64,000 bases of DNA, from contig CP097466.1 of the NCBI GenBank assembly GCA_041874725.1, forward strand, positions 2,790,001-2,854,000, given 5' to 3'. The notes under the pieces were generated by a model that had not been told where the DNA came from, ran no database searches, and was given only the letters and a program-made list of their open reading frames with translations. The first letter of the stretch is position 1. Every line of letters begins with the position of its first letter. Of this stretch, positions 27,271 to 35,758 are shown in pieces. Source of the stretch: Duganella sp. BuS-21. GTDB taxonomy: Bacteria; Pseudomonadota; Gammaproteobacteria; Burkholderiales; Burkholderiaceae_D. Made by a program: the position numbers and the translations under genes.

Positions 27271-27746
27271 TATGTGCGCAACGCTACCAGGTTGTCCGTC
27301 AGTTGAAGGAGCTTGTTCGTGATTTGTGTCTTATCGGCCAGGCTGATGGCCGGGTTTTGGGCGTCAAGCAGCAGCCGGTCGTACAGTTCCAATATCCGCT
27401 GTTGAACGGCTCGAGCGTTGGCAAGCGCCTCCAGCTGTGGAGCAGCGTCAACGCGGGCTTTTTCCAGACCGATCACAGCTTTAGCATATTCTCGATCAGC
27501 GACCTCAATTCGTCCCTGCCATTCTGCCTTCACCGACTGTAATTCGTTATACGACTGCAGCACTTGTAAGGCCTGCTTGACTACGTCGAGAGCGTGCATT
27601 GTGACGTTCATGCGTCCGAGTTCTAATTTTGCATTTGTCTCCATTTCGACTTGGCGAGTGCGATGATCTGCTGCGCCTGACGTGTTCGAAGACGCGCCAC
27701 GCTTAGTGCCTAAGGAGGTTGGTAGTTTTAATTTACTAGCGCTCAT
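27270..27746 (-). CDS. Small coiled-coil protein, helicase operon gene 3
   Basis: A 158-residue highly helical protein. The N-terminal 30 residues are disordered and basic (MSASKLKLPTSLGTKRGASSN). A helix-rich core follows (KLELGRMNVTMHALDVVKQALQVLQSYNELQSVKAEWQGRIEVADREYAKAVIGLEKARV) with coiled-coil heptads. No known domain is recognised. Its stop overlaps the helicase ATG as TAATG, which implies co-translation and probably a fixed stoichiometry or complex. The helicase also has a coiled coil near its N-terminus, a plausible docking site. Confidence 0.7.
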   Translation of the reverse strand: MSASKLKLPTSLGTKRGASSNTSGAADHRTRQVEMETNAKLELGRMNVTMHALDVVKQALQVLQSYNELQSVKAEWQGRIEVADREYAKAVIGLEKARVDAAPQLEALANARAVQQRILELYDRLLLDAQNPAISLADKTQITNKLLQLTDNLVALRT

Positions 27747-27754
27747 TTTTAGTC

Positions 27755-28255
27755 CTAGAGTGTTGTTCGGTTATAGTAGTCAAGGGCTTCGCGCATGCGG
27801 TCCCAAGAACCTTGCATTTCGCCTGACAGTTTTTCGAATGACCCCACGTCAGGTAAGTCTGATTTTCGTAGCGTCGCCATTTCCTGCATCAACGCCTGCA
27901 CGGTCTTAGCGCACAATAATGTCAGTTTGCCGATTCGCTCCCGAATCTGTTTGTCCTGTCCCAACTGCTCTCGTGCTATAGCGAGCTCTTCCTTCAATTT
28001 TGTGCGTTCGATAGCAAGCCGGCTTTCATCCTCCTCGATAACCGAAGCCAGCCCATTCAGACGTGTCCTGGCGGCCCGCAACTTGAGCCAAGAGTTAGCC
28101 GCATCTAACACGGACGCTGCGGTGTCGAGAACCAATAGGGCAGGATTCACCCGCGCTGCCGCCTTTTTTATGCCTTGTTTCAGCCCGTATTGAGCTGCAA
28201 GTTTTGCTGCGCGTGCGGTGAAAGATAAGGCTTGGTGCGGCAAACGCTGAGTCAA
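27755..28255 (-). CDS. Small helical protein, helicase operon gene 2
   Basis: A 166-residue protein, mostly helical. A basic, alanine-rich N-terminal part (FTARAAKLAAQYGLKQGIKKAAARVNPALLVLDTAASVLDAANSWLKL) precedes a long coiled coil (LASVIEEDESRLAIERTKLKEELAIAREQLGQDKQIRERIGKL). I prefer a TTG start at 28255: AGGAG lies 6 bases before it and TTGA overlaps the S1-protein stop. An ATG at 28285 would add 10 residues. It ends 8 bases before the next gene. The family is not recognised. Confidence 0.65.
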   Translation of the reverse strand: MTQRLPHQALSFTARAAKLAAQYGLKQGIKKAAARVNPALLVLDTAASVLDAANSWLKLRAARTRLNGLASVIEEDESRLAIERTKLKEELAIAREQLGQDKQIRERIGKLTLLCAKTVQALMQEMATLRKSDLPDVGSFEKLSGEMQGSWDRMREALDYYNRTTL

Positions 28256-29820
28256 TTCGTACTCCTGAAATGAAAGCTGCACCATACTTCAGGCTCGAGC
28301 CGCGTGGCCACGGCGCCGCTTTCTAAGGTCAAACCTGCTTGCCCCAACACAGGGGTGGGCGGGAAGGCATTTTCTTTAAGTTGGCGGGGCCGCAATGTCC
28401 CCTCGCCACGCTCGACCCAGAGAGTCTTCGTGTAGGGTTCTAAGTAGACGGACTGCGGCAATCGATCGGCTCTATCGAATGCGGCGCATTTTACGAGTAA
28501 CAGCGTACTAGCCCTCTCGTAGCCGCGCTCAGGGCGGTAAGGTCTATTCGTTCCCACGGCATCAAAAGCGCTCCAAAGCGCGGCAAATAGCCAGTGATCA
28601 GTGACGTATGTACACACCGGCTGGTGCACGCCATCTTTCGCGATCATTATTTGGAGGCGGCGGTCCGATAGATGCTTCGCTAGAACTGATCGCCGCTCGG
28701 CATCGAGGAAAAATCCAATTATTTCGTCTGGAATTTCTTCGCCATTTCTGCCGAGGAACTCACTATCCGCTCGTGGATTGAACGCAGGACGTGGCCAATT
28801 GGCTGGATATTCTGGAATGCTTAATTCTTGGGGGAAGGGGGGATTTACGGGTATTCCAGAGCGAGCAGATAATCGACTGCCGGGCTCGGCGGTTGCTGCG
28901 TAACGCCCGCCGTAATTCGCCTCGTTTATTTCGCGAGCCAAATCATCCGCCTCGATAATTGATCGGCTCAGCGACGTCAGCCTTCCTTCTGACAACATGC
29001 CCACTTCTTCCAATTGGTTCAGGACCGAGGCTAGAACTGGTGCAGGGAGCCGAGTCCGAATTGAGATGTCATCACTTGAATTCCCTGCGGCGATCTCTGC
29101 GAGCACGTGCATCAACACGGCATCCAGGATTGCAGAGCGCCGAGCGCGCGCCTTGATAGTGAAAGGAAGCGCGCTGAATGCCATGGGCACATACTTAGGA
29201 GTGGGTCTCGGGAGACAGGACCGAATGCTCGCCGTCGCGCCGCTTTTTTCTTGCCGCCACTTACCTTGCCATTCAGGTATCGTCAATCTTAGAACCTCGA
29301 AATCGACCACTTGGCCGATCGAAACGACATCTGCCGGATATTCGACGGGATTCCAAGCCATCTCGGCTATAGGCACGTAAAATTCAAGTTCTCCGGCCCG
29401 AATCGTAACTCCCCTAGGCTTTAACGTGTCCACTACGCCCTTCAGACGCTGACCGGACGTTAGCTGGGCAAGTTGTTCGCGCTTACGAACTTCGGTCACT
29501 GCGGCCAGACTTCCATTCCATTGACCGGGCTTCCGCTCACTTGGAGTTAAGATAACGAGCTCGACATCCTGTCCAGTAGATAGCACATCGGAAGCCGATT
29601 CGATCTTACGGTTAGAGATCTCTGAAGCTGAGACGAAGGCCTCTGTCCCCATTACCGCGATTTTTGCCCAGTTTGGGCCGACGTAGCTGACACGCCCCTG
29701 ACACAGGACTCCCGGAGCGAGTACAGGATTAGGCGGCAGATCTACTATCGGAGAGGAGTCGGCCCTCGGTGAAGTTTCCAATCGACTGCCGATTAGTGCA
29801 GCAAACAATTCTTTAAGCAT
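28252..29820 (-). CDS. Double S1-domain nucleic-acid-binding protein, helicase operon gene 1
   Basis: A 522-residue soluble protein. Residues 37-108 form an S1/OB-like repeat (GVLCQGRVSYVGPNWAKIAVMGTEAFVSASEIS) and 122-203 a second (GQRLKGVVDTLKPRGVTIRAGELEFYVPIAEM). Residues 226-285 look like a winged helix (ILDAVLMHVLAEIAAGNSSDDISIRTRLPAPVLASVLNQLEEVGMLSEG). The C-terminal 220 residues are unassigned. S1 domains bind RNA, so with the downstream helicase this suggests an RNA-directed complex. It opens the operon; a 236-base gap (29821-30056) with AT-rich promoter-like DNA precedes it. Confidence 0.7.
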   Translation of the reverse strand: MLKELFAALIGSRLETSPRADSSPIVDLPPNPVLAPGVLCQGRVSYVGPNWAKIAVMGTEAFVSASEISNRKIESASDVLSTGQDVELVILTPSERKPGQWNGSLAAVTEVRKREQLAQLTSGQRLKGVVDTLKPRGVTIRAGELEFYVPIAEMAWNPVEYPADVVSIGQVVDFEVLRLTIPEWQGKWRQEKSGATASIRSCLPRPTPKYVPMAFSALPFTIKARARRSAILDAVLMHVLAEIAAGNSSDDISIRTRLPAPVLASVLNQLEEVGMLSEGRLTSLSRSIIEADDLAREINEANYGGRYAATAEPGSRLSARSGIPVNPPFPQELSIPEYPANWPRPAFNPRADSEFLGRNGEEIPDEIIGFFLDAERRSVLAKHLSDRRLQIMIAKDGVHQPVCTYVTDHWLFAALWSAFDAVGTNRPYRPERGYERASTLLLVKCAAFDRADRLPQSVYLEPYTKTLWVERGEGTLRPRQLKENAFPPTPVLGQAGLTLESGAVATRLEPEVWCSFHFRSTN

Positions 29821-30048
29821 GAGTGTTTGTCCAAAGGCAGTCTGCCCAACTTCAGCGACAAATGGTAATAATTTATGCTAAACGAAATATGGCTTTATTG
29901 CAATAATTTTGCCGCTTGACAAGTAACTTTAATCAGTTCTTTACATGCCGGTCTTTTGGCTCAAGGCTTCAACCAGCGTTACTGCGCCTGCAAAGCTAGA
30001 TCGCGGAGCAGTGGGGGTGGGGGCGTTCTTTACTGCGGCCTGTGCTAA

Positions 30049-30056
30049 GAACCAAC
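30049..30056. repeat. Target-site duplication, left copy (GAACCAAC)
   Basis: Eight bases GAACCAAC directly outside the left IS66 end, identical to 33089-33096. Confidence 0.95.
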
Positions 30057-30150
30057 GTAAGCGCTCCACGAACCCCAGCCTTGCCCACTAATTTCGCAGC
30101 GGGCATGATGCAGGCATCGAGGGGGAGGATGGCGAAGCTGGCGACGCCGT

Positions 30151-30660
30151 TTAGGTCCGCTTCGCTACAGTCGGGATGGGCGTAAATGCAATGCAGTTGA
30201 CGAAGTTCATGCTGGCGAGCATGACGTAATTGTCCGTGTCCTCTGGGGTGATGCTGGCGAGCCACTTGTTGAGTTCGTCGGTGACATGGGCAAGCAGCGG
30301 TTTTTCCGGATGTGCCTCCAGGTACTGCATCATGGCGCGTTGGCGTTGTGCCGGGCTCAGGTCTTCGCCGAAGCGCACGGTGGCGACATAGCGTCCCAGT
30401 TGCTTGTCCAGGTCGGCTTCGGTGATCAGTGGCCAGGGCAGGCCCGACTGCTTCATCGCCTGGAAGCAGACGAACAGCAGCTCAAGTACGACCTCGATTT
30501 TTGCCAGCGAGACACCCATGCGCTGGAGTGCGAGCGCGGAGCCGAACATGTTCGGTTGCGTTCGGAACAATTCGTCGGCCAGGAGCTCTTTTTGCTTGAT
30601 GCCCATGGCACGTATGATGTTGATAGCGTCAGCGAGCGCCTGCGGCGTGACGCGGCTCAT
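30151..30660 (-). CDS. IS66 accessory protein of unknown function
   Basis: A 169-residue soluble, helical protein inside the IS66 ends. Its start overlaps the tnpC stop by 4 bases (ATGA), so it is translated with the transposase. No motif identifies it. Standard IS66 elements carry only three genes; extra downstream genes occur in some relatives. The N-terminus (VTPQALADAINIIRAMGIKQKELLADELF) could be a small helical DNA- or protein-binding region. It may be a passenger gene or a transposition accessory. Confidence 0.7.
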   Translation of the reverse strand: MSRVTPQALADAINIIRAMGIKQKELLADELFRTQPNMFGSALALQRMGVSLAKIEVVLELLFVCFQAMKQSGLPWPLITEADLDKQLGRYVATVRFGEDLSPAQRQRAMMQYLEAHPEKPLLAHVTDELNKWLASITPEDTDNYVMLASMNFVNCIAFTPIPTVAKRT

Positions 30661-32318
30661 TGCGCGAAGCCGGTTGGTACGCCGTGCTCAACATGGTTCG
30701 TCGCGCGTATATTCCAGGGCAGTAGCCCCTCGATGTCATCGACGGTCTTCGCGGCGGGCAAGTCGCGCAGCACCCGGCGCAGCCACGTGTACGGTTCAAC
30801 GCCATTCGCCTTGGCCGTTTCCAGCACCGAGTAGATGACGGCGCTGGCGTTGGCGCCGGCCACGGTGTCGCTAAACAGCCATGCCTTGCGGCCGACGACG
30901 AACGGGCGAATCGCGTTCTCGGCGCGGTTGTTGTTGATCGGCAGGTCGCCGCGCTCTGTGTAGCGCGTCAGGCGCGGCCAGTAATCGCGCAGGTACGACA
31001 GCGCCGTGCCCAGCGCGCTCTTGGGCGTCACGCACGGCAGCGTCTTGTCGAGCCACGCGCGTAATGCGGCCAGCGCCGGCACGCTGTGCTGTTGCCGCGC
31101 CAGCAGGCGCGCCGCGTCGTCGGCATCCTTGTGGTCGCGCTCGACGCCGTAGAGCTTGCCGATCAAGGCCACAGCCTCGTCGGCCAGCCCGCGCTTGCCT
31201 TTCGGCTGCACCTTGACGGCCTCGACGAACCGACGACGCACGTGCGCCCAGCAAATCAACTGTTCGATACCATCGGTGCGCACCAGCTCGTTGTAGCCGC
31301 TGTAGCCGTCGGTCATCACATAGCCCCGGTAGTCGTGCAACAGGCGCACCGGCACCTGCCCGCCACGGCTCGCATCGTAGTCAAACACCACCACCGGCCG
31401 CCCCGGCGGCCCGCCTGTCTGCACCCACATATAACTGTTTGAGGTCGACGCCTTGCCCGCTTCCTTGAGCACCTGCACCACGGTCTCGTCGATGTGCAGG
31501 AACAGCACTTCCAGCAAGGTGTCGCGCATCAGATTGAGCAGCGGCTGCAGTACGCCGGCCGCGCCGATGACCCAGCGCGCCAGCGTCTGGCGCGGCACGG
31601 TTGCACCATGGCGGGCCAGCACGTATTCAAAACGGGCCAGCGGCAGGCCATCGATGAACTTGACCACCAGCAGCATGGCCAGCAGGTCGGCGCTGGCGTT
31701 GCTCTTGGGCAGCGGCTGGGACGGCAACTCGGCCGTCACCGGCGCGTGCGCGCTGCCCGGACAGCCATAGCGCTTGCGGATATGGCGCAGCACGCGCACC
31801 CGCATCGGCACCAGGTCAAGCTGCTCGCTGATGTCCTCACCGATCTCCACCATCGGCGTGCCGCACGGGCAGGTGCGGTCGGCGGCGGGCACGTCGTGCA
31901 CGACATCGACGCGCTGCAGTTCGGCTGGCAACAGGCCGCGCTTGCCGCGCGCCGGTTTGTTGCTGGCCTTGCCGTCGCCTTTGGTGTCGGGCGGCAGCGG
32001 TGCCACGTCCTGCGTCGCATCGCCATCGGCGGCTAACACCTCGGCCTCGTCGAACAAACGTCCCTGGCCCGACGACTGCTCAGAGCTGGCGCCGAACATG
32101 CGGTGGCGCGCCAGGATGAACTGTTCCATCATGTGCTGCATGTGGTTCAACGCCTGTGTCTTGACGTCGTTATGCGCGGCGATGACCGAGTGCAGCAGCG
32201 CCGTCAGTGCGGCCGCGTCGGTCGGCAGCACGGCCGGCAGGGACAGCTCGGGCAGGCTGTAGCGCGGCGGCAGGTTCGACGGTTTGGCGGTGGCGGAAGG
32301 CATGCGATAGTTTATCAA
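30657..32318 (-). CDS. tnpC: IS66 transposase TnpC
   Basis: A 553-residue IS66-type DDE transposase. It has an N-terminal helical leucine-zipper region, then a zinc-finger-like stretch (DRTCPCGTPMVEIGEDISEQLDLVP). The IS66 catalytic domain follows, with LHIDETVVQVL, MTDGYSGYNEL and ICWAHVRRRFVEA, and late RGDLPINNNRAENAIRPFVVGRKAWLF (the catalytic Glu context). A C-terminal domain follows (YSVLETAKANGVEPYTWLRRVL). No frameshift is seen, so it is probably active. Confidence 0.96.
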   Translation of the reverse strand: MINYRMPSATAKPSNLPPRYSLPELSLPAVLPTDAAALTALLHSVIAAHNDVKTQALNHMQHMMEQFILARHRMFGASSEQSSGQGRLFDEAEVLAADGDATQDVAPLPPDTKGDGKASNKPARGKRGLLPAELQRVDVVHDVPAADRTCPCGTPMVEIGEDISEQLDLVPMRVRVLRHIRKRYGCPGSAHAPVTAELPSQPLPKSNASADLLAMLLVVKFIDGLPLARFEYVLARHGATVPRQTLARWVIGAAGVLQPLLNLMRDTLLEVLFLHIDETVVQVLKEAGKASTSNSYMWVQTGGPPGRPVVVFDYDASRGGQVPVRLLHDYRGYVMTDGYSGYNELVRTDGIEQLICWAHVRRRFVEAVKVQPKGKRGLADEAVALIGKLYGVERDHKDADDAARLLARQQHSVPALAALRAWLDKTLPCVTPKSALGTALSYLRDYWPRLTRYTERGDLPINNNRAENAIRPFVVGRKAWLFSDTVAGANASAVIYSVLETAKANGVEPYTWLRRVLRDLPAAKTVDDIEGLLPWNIRATNHVEHGVPTGFAQ

Positions 32319-32324
32319 ATTCCC

Positions 32325-32681
32325 CTACGAAACAGAACCGAAATGCAAGGTTTTATGGGGCGGTTTCTGCCATACATCGAAGCCTTCCAGTAGCCACTCG
32401 AACTGCTGCAGCGTGACCGCTTGCGTGGCGCCGTCGGCGTTGCGCGGCCAGGCGAATTTCTCCGCTTCGAGACGCTTGAGCCACAGGCAGAAACCGTTGC
32501 GGTGCCAGTACAGCACCTTGATCTTATTGCGGCCACGGTTGATGAACACGTACAACGCGCTGCCGAACGGATTGAGCCCCAACTCCTGCTCGACCAGCAC
32601 CGACAAGCCACCGATGGACTTGCGGAAGTCGACCGCGTCGCGGCATAAAAATACCTGCTCGATGCGACAGCCCGAATGCAT
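32325..32681 (-). CDS. tnpB: IS66 Orf2 protein TnpB
   Basis: A 118-residue IS66 Orf2-like protein with the typical RIEQVFLCRDAVDFRKSIGGLSVLVEQELGLNPFGSALYVFINRGRNKIKVLYWHRNGFCLWLKRLE pattern. It is required for IS66 transposition, with unclear biochemistry. The ATG overlaps the tnpA stop (TGATG). Confidence 0.95.
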   Translation of the reverse strand: MHSGCRIEQVFLCRDAVDFRKSIGGLSVLVEQELGLNPFGSALYVFINRGRNKIKVLYWHRNGFCLWLKRLEAEKFAWPRNADGATQAVTLQQFEWLLEGFDVWQKPPHKTLHFGSVS

Positions 32682-33019
32682 CAGCGAACCCCGGCGTGGG
32701 CTTGTTCGAGAGCCAGCAGCCAGGCCGGTGACGGCAGCGCCGTCATCTCCAGACGCAGGCCGGAACCGAGCACAAGTGTGCATGCGCCGTTTGCAGGGCT
32801 TGCTTGCGCATCCACCACGCGTAGCGCGACGAACTTGCCGGTCGTACCGCAGGCGCTGTCGGCCACTGTGGTCGGCGTCAGTTTGCGACGCCAGTAATAC
32901 AGCGATGCCAGCGTCAGTCCGTGCTGCCGCGCATGCACGCTCGCCGCCGCGCCTTCGCGCCGGCACGCCTCAGCGTGTAATGTCCAGAATTCGGTATCGC
33001 CTGCCGTGCTTGCTCCCAT
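32681..33019 (-). CDS. tnpA: IS66 TnpA (HTH) protein
   Basis: A 112-residue small protein at the promoter-proximal end of the IS66 operon. The N-terminal helix-turn-helix region (FWTLHAEACRREGAAASVHARQHGLTLASLYYWRRKL) is typical of IS66 TnpA and related IS3-type leader proteins. It starts about 70 bases inside the right inverted repeat. Confidence 0.93.
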   Translation of the reverse strand: MGASTAGDTEFWTLHAEACRREGAAASVHARQHGLTLASLYYWRRKLTPTTVADSACGTTGKFVALRVVDAQASPANGACTLVLGSGLRLEMTALPSPAWLLALEQAHAGVR

Positions 33020-33088
33020 TTAGATTGAAACGGCAAGCATGCGGAAATCTGGATTAGGCCACAAGGTTGGGGTTTGTGGATCGCTTAC

Positions 33089-33096
33089 GAACCAAC
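33089..33096. repeat. Target-site duplication, right copy (GAACCAAC)
   Basis: Eight bases GAACCAAC directly outside the right IS66 end, identical to the left copy. The 308 bases that follow (33097-33404) contain no gene I can support. A 91-codon frame would read through the rejoined target site, but no product is recognised. Confidence 0.95.
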
Positions 33097-33404
33097 GCGT
33101 TGCGGCCGGCAGCAGCGACACCGAACGCATGGATGCGATGCCGTGCTCGGGGGGCAATAGCAGCGGCAACATCATGGGCGCGGGAAATGCCCTATGCTTG
33201 TCAGTTTTTCGCGTCTTGTATCAAACAAGGCACCCGCGCGCGATTATCGGTCTCGGTTAGAGGGCAGGTAAGCTCACAGCAGGCTTCATGGGTGTAGGAT
33301 TGCTGCGCGACACACCAACTCTCTACGGCGCCGGCTGTGCCGCTGGCGCTGGGCTCATTTTGCGGCTGAGCGACGATTAGCAAGGTCCGGCAAACCGTCG
33401 CTAT

Positions 33405-34631
33405 CTACCTAATTCCAAAAAGGAAGCAGGCATCGGCCAAACTCCATGGAATAGGGGTCAATAGGACATAAGCAGCCCCCAAGGTTGGGAGCGCCGCTAT
33501 GACGCCAAAAACAATAAAAGTACTTTTCAGGACCTTGTATTGATTTGACATGTTCTTCTTCGCCGTAGCTATCGGCTGTCGTAATTTCTTGGGGAATGCA
33601 TCTTCGTTATACTGCCCAAAGATGAGGTCGAAGCTGCCACGCAGCCGTTTGACTTGCAACCACTGGTTCCACAGCACACCGCCAAAAATTATCGATACTG
33701 TGATTAGCCCAAAAAAAATGACCCAAAACTCTTCTTGAGTTGTAGCTTTGCGTAGCAGAATGATCGCAGCGAATGAGACTGGAAGCGCTAATAATTTTCC
33801 TGCGATATCCCCAAGGACTCCACTCAGCTTGGTTGCGTGATCGATTTCGGCAGTAGCGATCTCTTTGCGAACCTTCTCAAAGGCATATTGATTGACGAAG
33901 GCGAGCACATTGTGCCGATACTTTTCCAGTACCAATTTCCATTGTCGTATCAAGTAAGAAAAAACCGCGCTTGACGCGTCAGGATTGGCGATCACCTCGG
34001 CCACAGCCAAGCGCATAATGGAGCGCTTTTCTTCAATATGAATGTCATTCCTAACTCCATCCGCAGACAATAGCTCAACCAATTTTACATGTGGTAAGTT
34101 GTGTCCGAGATCATCAGCAGAAATTTTAATCGGCAAGGCGAGTGTTTTGGCCGGACTTTTACCGTCAGCAGCTAGTACGAACAGCAGGCGGTTCTCGGCA
34201 CCTTGCGCCGCGCCGCTGGTATCTGTTTCTGACGCCAAAGCAGATAGACCTTTGACGAGCCGGCATACATCCTTGAGCTGGAGGATGACTTCCGGTACGG
34301 TCGACGCTTCATCGCCCGAGTAGAAATCCAGATCTTGGATATAGAATTCCTTTGGCAATTCTCCAAAGCATAACGAAGGGGTAACGCTAATAAAATCAGA
34401 GATGGATGCGTGGAACCTGCCGACTTCTGACGACGGCAGATTGAATTCTCCGCTGAAATGATTTACCCCAATCTCATCAACCTCGAAGTTTCCGAAATGA
34501 TGCGGTAACTCCTTTACACCTTTGATTAGGTCGAGCGTATCAGGTGTCGCGGCACCGTCGAATGTGAAGGTTCCGTCCGTGATGACGGGGCGGCCGAAGG
34601 CCCGATACATTTCAACGATAGATGAAAACAT
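33405..34631 (-). CDS. Membrane-anchored protein paired with NA37-type gene
   Basis: A 408-residue protein. Residues 1-270 are soluble with mixed alpha/beta character. The C-terminal third has three or four transmembrane helices: LLALPVSFAAIILL, FWVIFFGLITVSIIFGGVLW, STFIVFGVIAALPTLGAAYVLL and a short last one. This sensor-plus-membrane-domain layout is common in abortive-infection effectors. I do not recognise the family. It starts 2 bases after the stop of the nucleoid-associated-protein gene, so the two form one unit. GC is low relative to the chromosomal genes. It is not clearly Kiwa (KwaA/KwaB) by eye. Confidence 0.65.
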   Translation of the reverse strand: MFSSIVEMYRAFGRPVITDGTFTFDGAATPDTLDLIKGVKELPHHFGNFEVDEIGVNHFSGEFNLPSSEVGRFHASISDFISVTPSLCFGELPKEFYIQDLDFYSGDEASTVPEVILQLKDVCRLVKGLSALASETDTSGAAQGAENRLLFVLAADGKSPAKTLALPIKISADDLGHNLPHVKLVELLSADGVRNDIHIEEKRSIMRLAVAEVIANPDASSAVFSYLIRQWKLVLEKYRHNVLAFVNQYAFEKVRKEIATAEIDHATKLSGVLGDIAGKLLALPVSFAAIILLRKATTQEEFWVIFFGLITVSIIFGGVLWNQWLQVKRLRGSFDLIFGQYNEDAFPKKLRQPIATAKKNMSNQYKVLKSTFIVFGVIAALPTLGAAYVLLTPIPWSLADACFLFGIR

Positions 34632-34633
34632 TT

Positions 34634-35758
34634 TTACCCTGCGCGACTATCTAACTCATCTTGGATTTCTTTAATTGCTGAATCGTCTAATCCTGTGAAG
34701 GTAAGCGATTTAGACCTCGGATTGAAAAATACTTCAGCTTTATCTGTGCTACCCAAGAGCCTTCGATCGAACTGCGCCGACCATCCTTTCGACTCAGCTT
34801 TGATCTTGGTGCTTTTCTTTAACGTGCCCGCGTGTACCGGGAAAGCTGCGGGAACTTTGGCTCGATCACTGTTGAGGTATTCTTTGAAAAGATCGAGATG
34901 GGCCTCTTGCTTCTCAAGTAGAAACGATGTAGCGGCATGTGCGATCTCCGTCAGAAGAGCATCTTTTTTATTCAAAAGTTGCTGTTGCAGATAGGCCTCG
35001 ACAGCGAACTTTGCTTTTGATCGAAATGGCTTTAAATCAGGTGAGCTAAAAAAATCGGTGACTGCGTTGATGACGTTTTTCGTAGCTCGTGATGAAGCGA
35101 TACCTTTCGTGCACCCAAGTGCCTTTACGAAATATCCCGATGCTTGATTTTGTGTACCTTGGCCCAAGAATGACAGATAGGCACGATCTTCTGGTATATC
35201 TTCTGGACCTAGATTTTCATCTGGTAACGCAGTAACTTCAAGATACCGCGTTACGTTAATCCGCGCTGCTTGATAAACTTTAGATAGGTCAACCTCGGTG
35301 ATCTCGATAGGTACGTACTCGCTGTCGAGTTGGATGCCTCCGCGCTCTTTAATCATAGCTACTAAGAAGAATGATTTAAGCTCAGAGCGGTATGCTGCCA
35401 CCAAAATGTGTCCACCCGTCGACAAAATTTCCTTTTGCGCCTCCCCCGCTAATTCCATAACAGCTCGGTGACTCAGCGAAAGGAATAAAGCGTTGGTAGG
35501 CACCGCTCGAACAAAACCGTCGAACGATGCCGGAAATGGTCCTTGCCTCATGTCGTCGCCGAATTGACCATAGCTGAGAATATTGCCTGGTTTTCCGAGC
35601 ATACTGTTGACCCCGGTCACTAATGAGAGAACAGCAGGCTTGGCGATGTCGAGAACCTTTTCTTTTCTTACGATCAGGTCGATGACGCTGCTGTGCGCCG
35701 CCTTGGTAAAACTATGGATAACTGCGTGCGTGAGCGTGAAGGCCATCTTAAAGTCCAA
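34634..35758 (-). CDS. NdpA/YejK-like 37-kDa nucleoid-associated protein
   Basis: A 374-residue protein that follows the NA37 (YejK/NdpA) family layout. Family-like blocks are AYRSELKSFFLVAMIKERGGIQLDSEYVPIEITEVDLSKVYQAARINVTRYLE and then DRAYLSFLGQGTQNQASGYFVKALGCTKGIASSRATKNVINAVTDFF. E. coli YejK is a nucleoid-associated protein. NA37 genes outside housekeeping loci often sit with defence cargo. It is the first gene of a two-gene operon with a membrane protein. The 217 bases upstream (35759-35975) separate it from traM and contain nothing else recognisable. Confidence 0.72.
   Translation of the reverse strand: MDFKMAFTLTHAVIHSFTKAAHSSVIDLIVRKEKVLDIAKPAVLSLVTGVNSMLGKPGNILSYGQFGDDMRQGPFPASFDGFVRAVPTNALFLSLSHRAVMELAGEAQKEILSTGGHILVAAYRSELKSFFLVAMIKERGGIQLDSEYVPIEITEVDLSKVYQAARINVTRYLEVTALPDENLGPEDIPEDRAYLSFLGQGTQNQASGYFVKALGCTKGIASSRATKNVINAVTDFFSSPDLKPFRSKAKFAVEAYLQQQLLNKKDALLTEIAHAATSFLLEKQEAHLDLFKEYLNSDRAKVPAAFPVHAGTLKKSTKIKAESKGWSAQFDRRLLGSTDKAEVFFNPRSKSLTFTGLDDSAIKEIQDELDSRAG

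Larger units (their letters stand above)
30057..33088 (-). mobile_element. IS66-family insertion sequence, 3032 bp, with target duplication
   Basis: The ends are inverted repeats starting GTAAGCG. The left end reads GTAAGCGCTCCACGAACCCC; the right end, inverted, reads GTAAGCGATCCACAAACCCC. They match at 24 of the first 27 bases. The element is flanked by a perfect 8-bp direct repeat GAACCAAC (30049-30056 and 33089-33096), the size expected for IS66. It carries tnpA, tnpB, tnpC and an extra gene, all on the minus strand. Intact ends and duplication point to a fairly recent insertion between two cargo modules. Confidence 0.97.

Noticed and set aside
33405..35758. Direct call as Kiwa (KwaA/KwaB)
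   Set aside because: The NA37-like protein and the 408-residue membrane protein do not match my memory of KwaA size or of DUF4868 motifs; only the general layout is similar.
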